From the NCBI GenBank assembly GCA_963732765.1, contig CAVTAS010000008.1:124001-188000 (forward strand): a DNA stretch of 64,000 nt, written 5' to 3'. This document shows positions 16,441 to 26,105 of the stretch, piece by piece (the first letter of the stretch is position 1; every line of letters starts with the position of its first letter). The DNA comes from JANYHF01 sp963732765 (GTDB taxonomy: Bacteria; Pseudomonadota; Alphaproteobacteria; Rhizobiales; Hyphomicrobiaceae). The notes under the pieces were generated by a model. The model was not told the DNA's origin. It ran no database searches and was given only the letters and a program-made list of their open reading frames with translations. Made by a program: the position numbers and the translations under genes.

Positions 16441-18925
16441 TCACTCCGCTGCCATCAGCCCCTTGGCCCCCACCGGGAAGCGTACCGTCACGCGCGTACC
16501 CTTGCCCGGCTCCGAGCGCAACGCCACGGCGCCGCCGTGCAGCTCGACCAGGTGCTTCACGATCGGCAATCCCAACCCCGCGCCGCGGTGTCGCGAGCCT
16601 TGCGCGCGCGATACGAAGCGTTCGAACACTTTCGGCTGGTCTTCCAGGGGAATGCCGATGCCGTGGTCGGTGACCGAGAAGACAATGGTATCCCCCTCGC
16701 GCCGGCTTTCCAGCACGATGGTGTCGCCGTCCTTGGAAAAGCCGATGGCGTTCGAGAGCAGGTTATACAGCACCTGTTTCACACGCTGCTCATCCGCCAA
16801 AAATTCCGACGCCGACGGATCGATGCTCTCGCGCAAGGAAATCCGTTCGCGCGTCATGCGCTCTTCGACGGCGGCGGCGGCTTGGGCGACCACGCTCGCC
16901 ACCTTCACCGGCGTGCGCTTCAGGTCCAGCGCGCCGGCGTCGATGGTGGTCAGGTCCAGGATGTCGTTGATGATCGAAAGCAGCGTGCGCGAGGAACCGT
17001 GGATGTCGTGCAGGTACTCGCGCTGCTTCGGATTGAGCGGGCCCACCTTCGGGTTCTCCAGGAACTCGGAAAAGCCGATAATGTTCTGCAACGGCGAGCG
17101 CAGTTCGTAGGACACCAGCGAAATGAAGTTCGACTTGAGGCGGTCGGCCTGGATCAGGGCGTCGTTGCGCTCGCGCAGCATACGCTCGGCGCGCGTGGTA
17201 TCGGTCTGGTCGACGAAGGTCAGCAGCATCGCGCCGTCGGGCAGCGGCAGACCGGCATAGGCGATCACGCTCTGGTCGGGGCGCTCCATGGTGCCTTGCA
17301 GGCGTTGGCGCTGGCCGCTGATCGTAGTGACGGCGCGCTTGATGTTGGCCCAGGTCGGCTCGTCACTGAAGAGGACGCTGCAGCGGCGCACCACTTCGTC
17401 GACATGCGGCTCGCGGGCAAGATCGTTGGGGTTCAGTTTCCAAAGGCGAGCAAAACTTGGGTTGAACAACGACAATCTGCCGTCGGTGGCAAACACCGCG
17501 ACGCCCTCGCGCAAGGTGTCGAGGGTGCCGCGCTGGATGCCCATGGCGGTGTGGTAGCGGCGTTCCAGCGCCAGCTTCTCGGTAACGTCGTCGTAGAGAT
17601 AGGCGACGCCGCCGTCCGGGCGCTGTTCGATCGTGACATGTACGGTGCGCCCGCTCGGCAAATACCACCAGGCTTCCTTGCCGGCTTGTGCGGTATAGCT
17701 CTCGAGCAGCGCGGCCTTCCATTTGCGGTAGTCGGCCTCTTCGGGAAGCTGGCGGCGCTCGCGCAGGCGATCGAGCACGTCGCCGTCCTTGGGGCGCGAC
17801 TTCAGGAACTCGGGGTCGAGCTTCCAGAGCTGGCGGTAGGCCTCGTTGCAGTAGACCAGGCGCTGGTCGGGGCCGAAGTTGGCGACAGCGGTGGCGACGC
17901 GGTCCAGCGTGCGGTCGTAGGCGGCCATCTGGCGGGTGAGTTCGCCTTGTGCGGTTTCCAGCGCTGCCGCATCGTTGGCGATCAGCGCGCTGGCGCCGTC
18001 GAGCGGCACGGCAACAAGGTCGTAGGAGCGGCGCTCGCCACCGACAAACACATGCACGCGCTCGCGGTGAATGCGGTTGGCGGCGAGCGAGGCGGACACC
18101 AACGTGCGCTGACGGGTTTCCAGACAGCTCGACCTGGCGGGTACGGACGTCTTCGCGCGAAAAACCGTCGACGGCGCGCACATAGGCCGAGTTCACCCAA
18201 TCGATCCTGCCGTCGGCGGAGCGGAACCAGACCGGGACGGGCAAGGCCTCGTAGAGGGCGCGCGTCAGGGCGGCGTCGCGCGTGACCCGGACCCCACGCT
18301 CTTCCATGTCGCGGATGGCCTTGCGCTCGGCCGAGATGTCGGCGACGCGCAGGATGGCGTAGGCGCCGCGCACTTCGCCCGCGATCTGCATGGCGCTTCC
18401 GGCGGTGGTGGCGGCGGTAAGTGAGAAGGGACGGCCATCGCGGATCAGGCGATCGGTATGGGCGCGCAAGGTCTGCGCGGCGGCGGGGTCGAGCCAGCCG
18501 GCGGCGAGGATTGCGGTGGCGCTCGACGGCACGCCGTGGCGGGGATCGATGCCGGCAGCGTGCAAGGTCGGTTCGCGCGAGGCGTCCCAATAGACCAGTG
18601 TCTCGGCGGCCGGGCTGCCAATCGTCTCGGCGATATCGAGACGGCGGGCGGTGGCGGCATGGTCGGCGGCCAGGGCCGCCAGTTCCGCGCCGGCAGTGAT
18701 GGCCTGGCGGCGGAAGCGCAAAGCCAGGGTGCCGAGCAGGGCCGCCCCGCCCGTGACGCTGGCGAGCAGCAACATGGTCAGCGGGCCGGGCAGCACGGTA
18801 GCGCCTGCAACTTGCGCCTCGTTCAGGGCGGCAAAACCGAGGCCTCCAGCCAGCGTTGCTGATGCAAGCGCCATCAGGCGCGCCTGACGCGGCTCCAGTG
18901 TGGTGGCGAGGCTGGCGAGAGGCAT
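16441..18925 (-). CDS. divL: DivL-type sensor pseudokinase (PAS domains, Tyr in place of phospho-His; one apparent frameshift)
   Basis: About 827 residues after correction. Two hydrophobic segments lie within the first ~75 residues, then PAS-like domains (PVWFRSADGRIDWVNSAY; NFGPDQRLVYCNEAYRQL; GVAVFATDGRLSLFNPSF). The HisKA box reads FISLVSYELRSPLQNIIGF: Tyr (codon 17107-17109) sits where histidine kinases have His, the hallmark of Caulobacter DivL. The ATPase domain keeps NLLSNAIGFS, VTDHGIGIP and GAGLGLPIVKHLVELHGG. DivL tunes CckA and so CtrA phosphorylation. The frame breaks near 18124: coding CTGTCTGG becomes CTGCTGG if one T is removed, joining TRQVEL to LETRQRTLVSASL. Downstream of ahcY, as in other Hyphomicrobiales. 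Confidence 0.85.
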
Positions 18926-19004
18926 GGGGTCACCGGGTTTCGCTGATGCGAATCAGGGTGCCCAGTATGCGGGAGCGGGGCGAGGGAGGCCAGCGCTGTA
19001 GACT

Positions 19005-19205
19005 TGCCCTCTCCCCCTCGCATTCTTCATGCAAGGGGGAGAGGGTGGCGCGTAGCGCCGGGTGAGGGGCAGCCGCTTGCTCCGTACCTGGCGCGACGAG
19101 GACGGAGCAAGCAGTTGCCCCTCACCGACCGCGTGGCTCTTGCGCTGAAACGCGCTGCGAGACGCGGTCTCCTCTCCCCCAACGCAAAGAGCGTTGGGAG
19201 AGAGG
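19005..19205. repeat. Repeat family C, copy 2
   Basis: Flanking hairpins CCCTCTCCCCCTCGCATTC / GGGGGAGAGGG and CCTCTCCCCCAACGC / GCGTTGGGAGAGAGG. The core has GGTGAGGGGCAGCCGCTTGC, TGCCCCTCACCGACCGCG and CTGCGAGACGCGGTC. It fills most of the 300 bp between ahcY and divL, both transcribed leftward through it. Confidence 0.9.
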
Positions 19206-19225
19206 CTAGGCCGTCGCCTTAAGCC

Positions 19226-20623
19226 CTAATACCGGTAGTGATCCGGCTTGAACGGCCCGGTCGAGGTGACGCCGATGTAGTCGGCCTGGTCCTTGGAGAG
19301 CTTGGTGAGCTTGACGCCGAGCTTGGCCAGATGCAGCGCCGCGACCTTTTCGTCCAGGTGCTTGGGCAGCGTATAGACCTTGTTCTGATACTTCTTGCCG
19401 TGCTTCCACAGCTCGATCTGGGCCAGCGTCTGGTTCGTGAAGCTGGCCGACATGACGAAGCTGGGGTGGCCGGTGGCGCAACCGAGGTTGACCAGCCGTC
19501 CCTCGGCCAGCAACAGCATGCGGCGGCCGTTCGGGAACTCGATCTCGTCGACCTGCGGCTTGACGTTATGCCACTTCAAGTTGCGCAATGCGCCAACCTG
19601 CACCTCAGCGTCGAAATGCCCGATGTTGCAGACAATGGCGCGGTCCTTCATCTCGCGCATATGCTCGATGGTGATGACGTCCTTGTTGCCGGTGGCGGTC
19701 ACGAAGATGTCGGCGCGCGGGGCGGCGTCCTCCATGGTGACGACTTCATAGCCTTCCATGGCGGCCTGCAAGGCGCAGATCGGGTCGACTTCGGTTACGA
19801 GAACACGCGCGCCGCCATGCTTCAGGCTGGCGGCCGAGCCCTTGCCGACGTCGCCAAAGCCGGCCACCACGGCCACTTTGCCAGCCAGCATCACGTCAGT
19901 AGCGCGGCGGATCGCGTCGACCAGGCTTTCGCGGCAGCCGTACAGATTGTCGAACTTGGACTTGGTGACCGAGTCGTTGACGTTGATGGCCGGGAAGGGC
20001 AGGTCCCCAGCTTTCTCCATCATATAGAGCCGGTGCACACCCGTAGTGGTTTCCTCGGATACACCTTTGATCGCCGCGCGCGCCTTGCCGAACCAGCCCG
20101 GGCTCTCCTTGATGCGGCGCTTGATGGTGGCGAACAGCGCCTCTTCTTCCTCATTGGCCGGCTTGGCCAGCACCGAGATGTCCTTTTCGGCCTTTTCGCC
20201 GAGCAGGATGTACATGGTGGCGTCGCCCCCGTCGTCGAGGATCATGTTGGCGGTTTCGCCGTTGGCAAAGTGGAATATCTTATCCGAATAGTCCCAGTAC
20301 TCGGTCAGGCTTTCGCCCTTGACGGCGAAAACCGGGGTTCCGCTGGCGGCAATGGCCGCGGCGGCATGATCCTGGGTCGAGAAGATATTGCACGAGGCCC
20401 AGCGGACGTCGGCGCCCAAGGCCTTCAGGGTCTCGATCAGAACCGCAGTCTGGATGGTCATATGCAGGCTGCCGGCGATCCGGGCGCCCTTCAGGGGCTG
20501 CTCCCGCCCGTATTCGGCGCGCATGGCCATCAGGCCGGGCATTTCGGTTTCGGCGATAGCGATTTCCTTGCGGCCAAAGTCGGCCTGGGCGATGTCGGCG
20601 ACTTTGTACTCGGCGGCGATCAT
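19226..20623 (-). CDS. ahcY: Adenosylhomocysteinase
   Basis: 465 residues, full length. It hydrolyses S-adenosylhomocysteine to adenosine and homocysteine in the methyl cycle. Visible are GSLHMTIQTAVLIETL, CNIFSTQDHAAAAI, the NAD-binding VAVVAGFGDVGKGSAASL, the substrate-site VNDSVTKSKFDNLYGC, HFDAEVQVG and the closing FKPDHYRY. The length and the ~40-residue insertion relative to the human enzyme are usual for proteobacterial enzymes. I looked for a SAH or SAM riboswitch upstream and did not recognise one. It heads the leftward ahcY-divL-tsaE neighbourhood. Confidence 0.97.
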   Translation of the reverse strand: MIAAEYKVADIAQADFGRKEIAIAETEMPGLMAMRAEYGREQPLKGARIAGSLHMTIQTAVLIETLKALGADVRWASCNIFSTQDHAAAAIAASGTPVFAVKGESLTEYWDYSDKIFHFANGETANMILDDGGDATMYILLGEKAEKDISVLAKPANEEEEALFATIKRRIKESPGWFGKARAAIKGVSEETTTGVHRLYMMEKAGDLPFPAINVNDSVTKSKFDNLYGCRESLVDAIRRATDVMLAGKVAVVAGFGDVGKGSAASLKHGGARVLVTEVDPICALQAAMEGYEVVTMEDAAPRADIFVTATGNKDVITIEHMREMKDRAIVCNIGHFDAEVQVGALRNLKWHNVKPQVDEIEFPNGRRMLLLAEGRLVNLGCATGHPSFVMSASFTNQTLAQIELWKHGKKYQNKVYTLPKHLDEKVAALHLAKLGVKLTKLSKDQADYIGVTSTGPFKPDHYRY

Positions 20624-20948
20624 GGGGAACCTCTGGTTTGGACGGATGGCGTTTCGCAGGCCCGGAAGCTAGTGTTCTGGGCCGTCTATAGCGGCCCCGC
20701 AGGGCCGAGGCAAATGCCGGGCCCCGTGCCTCCCCTCCCGGCGCCTCATCTCCGTGCCAAATCCGCACGCCGAGGCGGTCCAACGCGGTTTGAGTAAAAT
20801 CGATCAGCCGCAATTATCTATTGGGTAACTATAGTCTTATTCTGTTGCCAGGTGAATTCCCTAATCGATAAAATTGCGAGCAATCCCGGTTCCATTTGTA
20901 AACCCGCACACGTCACATTGACCTCCAATCGCAATAGTGGAGGCAAAA
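20624..20948. other. Divergent intergenic region between ahcY and the TadG-like gene
   Basis: About 325 bp. The ahcY-proximal part is GC-rich with short inverted pieces (GCGGCCCCGCAGGGCC) and could be a structured leader. The other half is AT-richer and probably holds the TadG promoter. GGAGG at 20939-20943 is the TadG ribosome site. I recognise no riboswitch, tRNA or repeat family here. Confidence 0.45.
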
Positions 20949-22925
20949 ATGTTTTGCGACTTGGGGCGTAATATGCGTGACACCTGGATGCAAACCGCAT
21001 CGTGGATTGGTGCCGGCGCGACTTTGACGAATACGATCGGCCGTCTTGGCTTTGGCAAGGACGAACGCGGCAACATGACCATGGTGTTCGGCTTCTCGCT
21101 GTTGTGCGCGGTGTCGTTCGTGGGCATGACGGTTGACTATGGCCGTGGCTTCGCGACCAAAGTCGCGGTGACCCGCGCGCTGGATCAGGCCGCCCTGGCC
21201 GCTGGCCGCAAGTTCGATGCAGGCGGAGCAGCCGTTGCAACGGGTTCGCCGAATGCCAATTCCGGCAACACCATGAAGGACACCGCCGCCATGGCGCGGA
21301 TGTACTTCTACAAGGCGTTGCCCAAGAACATCTCGGCACGCCTGACCTCGGTCAAGGTCGACGCCAAGGGCTCCGTCACAGATGACGGCCGTGAGCGACA
21401 TGAAGACCATGTTCCTCGGCGCCGTCGGCATCCCGACCCTGCGCATCGAGAAGGAAGTGGCCTCGATGGCCATGGACATGACGACGACCGGCGCGCCATG
21501 AAGCTGGAAGTCGCAGTGGTGATGGACGTCACCGGTTCGATGAAAGACAACAACAGACTGACGACGGCCAAGGCCGCCGCCAAGAAGCTGATCGACGTTC
21601 TGTTGCCCCCGGGCTCCACCTCGTCGAACGCGCGCATCAGCATCGTTCCGTTCTCTGAGTATGTCAACGCCGGCACTTATGCCGAGGCTGCAACCGGTGT
21701 CGCTGGCGCCACCACCAGCAACTACACCTGCACCACCTCGCAGCGCACCTGCACGATTGCCAGCAACGTCAAGGTGAGCGGCAACAATATCAAGGTCTGG
21801 GACGGCAACAGCTGGGAGAATTACGACAACGGCTCCAGCCATGGCAACAACGGCTTTGGCAATGGCGGCGGCGACGGCAGCCCAAACGGCTTCGGAGACG
21901 AAGACCGCTCGGCAATGAGCACAGATCGCACCTCAAGCAACGGCAATGGCAACGGCAATAACGACGACGACGACGACGACGATAACAACAACGGCAACAA
22001 CGGAAACGGCAATAACGGCAACGGCAACAGCAACAGCAGCCACAGCAACTGCACCAGCGGCAGCCAGGGTCATGGCTACAACGCCAACGGCTATGACCAG
22101 GATGGCTACGACCACTTCGGTTGGAACAGCAGCGGACATGACAGCAATGGCAACAGCGGTGGCTTCGGCACGCACCAAGTCTGCACCACGCAGCTCGTCC
22201 AGGCCACTTGCCAGCGTACGTCTTATGTCAACACCTGCATGGCCGAGCGCATGGCTTCGACCGGTCACGCTTACGACGATGCTTCGCCGTCCACCTCGCT
22301 GTTCCACGCCTTCACGACCACCAGTGCATCCGGCGCCAACTGCACAGCTCCCGAACGGGCTCTGTTGCCGTTGACGACGAACCGCACCGACCTCTACGCC
22401 ACCGTGGACGCTCTCAAGCCTGCAGGCTACACGGCCGGTCACATCGGCATGGCTTGGGGCTGGTACACGATCTCGGACAAGTGGTCGAGCTTCTGGCCAG
22501 CAGCCAGCCAGCCCGCCGCTAAGGACCCGGCCAAGGTTCGCAAAGTAGTCATCATGATGACGGACGGCGCCTACAATACGCACTACGACGCCAACTACGC
22601 CAGCATCGCCGAAGACAACGGCGGCAACAATGTGAACGCAGGCAACGGCAAATCCCGCGATCAGGCTGCCGCCATCTGCACCAACATGAAGGCTGCTGGC
22701 GTGGAAGTGTTCACCATCGGCCTCGAACTTGGCAGCGACAACGTCTCTAAGGCCGCACTGCAAGCCTGTGCTTCGCCACTCAACGCCACGATTGCGCAGC
22801 ACTACTACGACGTGACCTCAGCTTCGGCGAGCCAGAACGGCCTGGTTTCGACCTTCTCCGATATCGCCACCCGTCTGGCGGCATCGACCGGTACCGGCAA
22901 CCAGACGACCCGCATCACGAACTAA
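20949..22925 (+). CDS. TadG-like pilus-assembly protein with von Willebrand A domain (two apparent compensating frameshifts)
   Basis: 658 residues as read. Residues about 25-60 hold the TadE/G membrane segment (GNMTMVFGFSLLCAVSFVGM) and YGRGFATKVAVTRALDQAAL. The VWA domain starts VVMDVTGSMKDNN (MIDAS DxTGS) and ends with VVIMMTDGAYNTHYD and VEVFTIGLELG. The VWA domain is split by a low-complexity Asn/Gly/Asp/Ser run. Between 21382 and 21497 the frame is wrong: dropping one A in CAGATGACG and adding one C before ATGAAGCTG restores VSDMKTMFLGAVGIPTLRIE, typical of the family. Start ATG follows GGAGG; a GTG 12 nt earlier overlaps that site. No tad operon is nearby. Confidence 0.8.
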   Translation: MFCDLGRNMRDTWMQTASWIGAGATLTNTIGRLGFGKDERGNMTMVFGFSLLCAVSFVGMTVDYGRGFATKVAVTRALDQAALAAGRKFDAGGAAVATGSPNANSGNTMKDTAAMARMYFYKALPKNISARLTSVKVDAKGSVTDDGRERHEDHVPRRRRHPDPAHREGSGLDGHGHDDDRRAMKLEVAVVMDVTGSMKDNNRLTTAKAAAKKLIDVLLPPGSTSSNARISIVPFSEYVNAGTYAEAATGVAGATTSNYTCTTSQRTCTIASNVKVSGNNIKVWDGNSWENYDNGSSHGNNGFGNGGGDGSPNGFGDEDRSAMSTDRTSSNGNGNGNNDDDDDDDNNNGNNGNGNNGNGNSNSSHSNCTSGSQGHGYNANGYDQDGYDHFGWNSSGHDSNGNSGGFGTHQVCTTQLVQATCQRTSYVNTCMAERMASTGHAYDDASPSTSLFHAFTTTSASGANCTAPERALLPLTTNRTDLYATVDALKPAGYTAGHIGMAWGWYTISDKWSSFWPAASQPAAKDPAKVRKVVIMMTDGAYNTHYDANYASIAEDNGGNNVNAGNGKSRDQAAAICTNMKAAGVEVFTIGLELGSDNVSKAALQACASPLNATIAQHYYDVTSASASQNGLVSTFSDIATRLAASTGTGNQTTRITN

Positions 22926-23358
22926 CGTCGCGGATCGACTGAACTGAAACGAAGTGGGCGGAGAGGCGATGAGCTTCTCCGCCCATCACCTTTTTGGCGC
23001 ATGCTTGTGCAGCGCGCTGCGGCATTGCAAATCGGTGGAGAAATTCGTTTGTCTGCAGATATTCGTCCCAGCCCTACGCGGCACGGTTGAGTGCGGTATC
23101 GTGCAGTGTGCCAACCGTCGTAAATTCCCACCTCTGTCGGATAGGAATTGCTCTGCTGGGGGCTACCAATGGCGTAGAGGCGAGACTGTCTCGCCCCTAA
23201 GCAATTCGCATAGGGCACTCCTAATGACGGCAGGCCTTAAAAGTCTCCAGACTGCCAAACAAAATTCCAGTCGGATAAAATTCTAAGTAATTCAACAACG
23301 GTTATTTCTCACCTGCCGTGTAGTCTCACATCAGAGGCGAAATTCTATGGAGGTGGCA
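22926..23358. other. Intergenic region downstream of the TadG-like gene
   Basis: About 430 bp. No recognisable gene, tRNA or repeat family. The last ~100 bp become AT-rich (around 23260-23330) and lead into TATGGAGGTGGCAATG, so the promoter of the next gene likely lies there. Confidence 0.45.
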
Positions 23359-23898
23359 ATGTACCGCGCCAAACTAAACATCCTTGCGGGGATCATTCTT
23401 GTAAGCGCCACGGCGGGTCTTGTCCCCCAAGTGGCTTATGCCGAACCGGTTTGCACGCCGGGTACCGTCGCTTCGGGCGCGACCCAGACGCTGACCTACA
23501 CGCTCGATGCGTCAATGCGCTCGCACTTCACGTTGGAAGCCTCCGAGCAGGACGTCGCGCTGGAAGTCGTCGACGACGCCAACAACGTCGCTTGCGCAAC
23601 CTCGCTGCCCAACCCGGGCTTTCAGACCTGCGGTTGGATGCCAGTCGAGGGCGCTGTCTACACCGCCCGCATCATGCGCCCGCTGCCGACCACGGTCGCC
23701 AATGCGTCGGAGTCGCCCATTCCGGTCGCCGACAGCGCAACGGAATCAAATAACGTTGGCCAAGGTTCGGCGTCGGATATCTCGGCGACAGAATCGACCG
23801 AAGCCCAATCGAGCGTCGCCGAACAGCCGGTCGTTGTGCAGTCTGCCGCAACGGCCGCCGAAGCCAGCTTCACGCTGTGCTCGGACCAGAGCGAGTAG
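23359..23898 (+). CDS. Exported protein of unknown function
   Basis: 179 residues. The signal peptide is residues 1-28 (LNILAGIILVSATAGLVPQVAYA, cleavage after AYA). The mature N-terminal ~85 residues contain four Cys (VCTPG, NVACATS, QTCGW and a final TLCSDQ), and TLTYTLDASMRSHFTLEASE looks like a small beta-sandwich. The C-terminal half is Ser/Ala/Glu-rich and probably disordered. ATG chosen because GGAGG lies about 7 nt upstream. No family recognised. A terminator follows. Confidence 0.65.
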   Translation: MYRAKLNILAGIILVSATAGLVPQVAYAEPVCTPGTVASGATQTLTYTLDASMRSHFTLEASEQDVALEVVDDANNVACATSLPNPGFQTCGWMPVEGAVYTARIMRPLPTTVANASESPIPVADSATESNNVGQGSASDISATESTEAQSSVAEQPVVVQSAATAAEASFTLCSDQSE

Positions 23899-23967
23899 GT
23901 TCGGGGTCACGATCTCAAGGCAGCCTCGCACCGTTTGATCCAGGCGTGTCGAGGTTGCGGAAAGGCC

Positions 23968-24006
23968 AAAGGGCGTCCCCGAGCGGGCGCCCTTTGCGCA
24001 TTTTTG
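23968..24006 (+). terminator. Rho-independent terminator
   Basis: Stem AAAGGGCG / CGCCCTTT, extended by one wobble pair, with a short CCCGAGCG loop and a downstream GCGCATTTTT tail. Placed about 70 bp after the exported-protein gene. Confidence 0.75.
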
Positions 24007-24034
24007 CGATTTTAATACGTATAAATCAGTATTT

Positions 24035-24592
24035 CTAGCAGAGATAAGCCGGCCGCAGCGCCGGCTCGGGCGACAGTTCGGCGAACAGCCCAGCCTGCAG
24101 ATCTTCAGCCACCTTCAAGCGCGATCCCGCGTCGCCAGCGATCAGATGCACATGAACTTCATTGGCCCCAAGCTGAGCGGCGCGGTGGCGGATCTCCGCT
24201 AGATTAAGCGACCAGGCTTCGGCCGAAACAGTACCGATGCGCAGGGCAGCGCGGGCGCCATTGGCTTCGCGCTTCACCAGCAAGTAGGAACAGGCGGGTA
24301 CCCGCGGGCAGCCGATCAGATCGAAGATGGTGTGCACATAGCTGCGGCCAGACAAGCCGGACCAGAATTGGAAATCGTTCGACAGCGCCGCATCTGGGCG
24401 ATGTGGAGTCAGGGCTTCAGCGTCCGCGCGGAAAACGACTGCGGATTTCGGTTCGGAGGTGTGCGCAACCATACCCATGGCGTCTGTCCTATCGGCTCTT
24501 CCCGGCCCCGTTGCCGGCGACTCAACTCTGTCTGTCCCAAGGAAACTAGCTGTGTTTTCGAGCGAAACTGTGACTTCGCTCTTAAGGCTCAT
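24035..24592 (-). CDS. Conserved protein of unknown function
   Basis: 185 residues from the chosen ATG. The C-terminal half is the distinctive part: FQFWSGLSGRSYVHTIFDLI, then ACSYLLVKREANGARAAL and LNLAEIRHRAAQLGANEVHV. I have seen this pattern in uncharacterised proteins of Hyphomicrobiales. The N-terminal ~60 residues look unstructured. The start is uncertain: in-frame ATGs further upstream would overlap the end of the oxidase gene, and none has a strong ribosome site. Confidence 0.6.
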   Translation of the reverse strand: MSLKSEVTVSLENTASFLGTDRVESPATGPGRADRTDAMGMVAHTSEPKSAVVFRADAEALTPHRPDAALSNDFQFWSGLSGRSYVHTIFDLIGCPRVPACSYLLVKREANGARAALRIGTVSAEAWSLNLAEIRHRAAQLGANEVHVHLIAGDAGSRLKVAEDLQAGLFAELSPEPALRPAYLC

Positions 24593-24677
24593 GGCGAGAT
24601 TGTGACAGTCTTGTGGCAATTCCTGGCCCATCACCAAGTGAATGCACTGTTTGTCGCAGGGGGGCAGTCGAAACCGC

Positions 24678-26007
24678 TCACAATCTGGCCTGCGGTGACA
24701 GCTCGCTGCCATCGATGAAACGCGAATAGCGGAATGGCCGGGGATCGACGATCGGCTTGGCGCCGGTGACCAGATCGGCCATCAGCCGGCCAGCGCCGGG
24801 GCCAAGGCCGAAGCCATGGCCGGAAAAGCCGGTCGCCAGATAGAATCCAGGCAGCTTGGGCACCTCGTCGATAACGGGGATGGCGTCCGGCGTGACGTCA
24901 ATCAGGCCGGCCCAGCGTTCGCTGATGCGCGCCTCACGGAAGCGCGGAAAATACTCAGCCAGGCTCGACAGAGCCCGGCGCAACAGCGAGCTCCACGGGT
25001 TGGGGATCGAACACGCGCAGCAGTTCAAAGGGGCTGATCTGGTCCAGCTGCCAGTGCCGGGCAAGGCTCAGATCCTCGAAGAACCGGCGCCCCAACCGCA
25101 GCCGGAGCCCCTGCCATTCCGCTTTGAGAACCGGCAGGAACTTGCGGAACTGCCGCAAGGTATCGGGAACGATATCGGCCACGCTCAGGCGGCCATGCGC
25201 GATTGTGTAGCCGCCATCCAGCCGCTTGCGGACCGCGAAGTCTGCGCCCGCCATGCTGCGCTCGACGCCGGCATCGAGGGGCTGCGTGCGCAGAACGGAG
25301 CTGATCACGCCAAGTTGCGGCAGCGCGATGGCCAGCGGCCCGCAGAACAGGCGCGACCAGGCCCCGCCGGCCAGAACCGCGCTGTTGCAACGGATGATGC
25401 CGCGCTCGGTGACCACCGCCGAAACACGTCCGGCGCTGGTCTCCAGGCCTCGAACAGCGCAGCGCAGGTGGATGCTCGCGCCGTGCCGCGCCGCCGCACG
25501 GGCCAGCGAGGGGGCGGCCTTCTGCGGTTCGGCGCGTCCGTCGCTGGCGGTATAAAGCGCGCCTTTCCAGGTCCGGCTGCAGCCCGGTTGCAACCGTTCC
25601 GCTTCGGCGCCCGAGACCATCCGGGTATCGAGCTGATGCAACTTGGCGTGGTCCAGAAAGCGCGCGTTTGCCGCCAGTTCCGCTTCGGTCTCGCACAGGT
25701 ACAAGATGCCTGACTGCCTGAAACCGGTCGGCTCCATCAGCCGCGTTTCCAGCGTCCGCCACAGCTTCAGGCTCTCGACGATCAGCGGCAGTTCGCGCGG
25801 GTCGCGACCCATCTGGCGGCACCAGCCCCAATTGCGGCCCGATTGCTCGCAAGCGATCTCGTGCTTTTCGCACAGCGCCACCGATACCCCGCGCTCGGCC
25901 AGGAAGTAAGCCGTCGCCGCGCCAATGATGCCGCCGCCGATCACCACGGTATCGACATGGTTCGGCAAGGCGGCAGTCGCGGGAACGGGATCGGGCACAG
26001 GGGACAA
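24678..26007 (-). CDS. FAD-dependent amine/amino-acid oxidase, DAO family (one apparent frameshift)
   Basis: About 442 residues after correction. VDTVVIGGGIIGAATAYFLA is the dinucleotide-binding motif, NWGWCRQMGRD follows, and LAGGAWSRLFCG is a second FAD contact. The C-terminus ISERWAGLIDVTPDAIPVID and LATGFSGHGFGLGPGAGRL is characteristic of glycine/D-amino-acid-oxidase-like enzymes such as PuuB/OrdL relatives. The frame breaks at CCCC on the coding strand (25002-25005). Removing one C joins LLRVFDP to NPWSSLLRRALSSLAEYFP, as in homologues. Substrate unknown. Confidence 0.8.
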
Positions 26008-26105
26008 GGAGCAGAACTCGGGTCGGACGGTTGCGAGAGGCGCTGCCGGAGCGCGGTTTTCTATCGTGTTAACAGGCTATTAGACAACCACAGCTAGGGT
26101 ACGGG

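Noticed and set aside
16120..18285. 721-codon open frame on the plus strand opposite divL
   Set aside because: It begins inside a family C repeat and mirrors a conserved kinase. High GC makes such antisense frames common here.
20624..20790. Possible SAM or SAH riboswitch before ahcY
   Set aside because: Some alphaproteobacterial ahcY genes have one and the leader is GC-rich, but I could not match the conserved core of either class.
26072..26095. TTAA-N7-TTAG near a possible CtrA site between the oxidase and GGDEF-EAL genes
   Set aside because: Close to TTAA-N7-TTAA, but a single imperfect match in an AT-richer gap is not enough.
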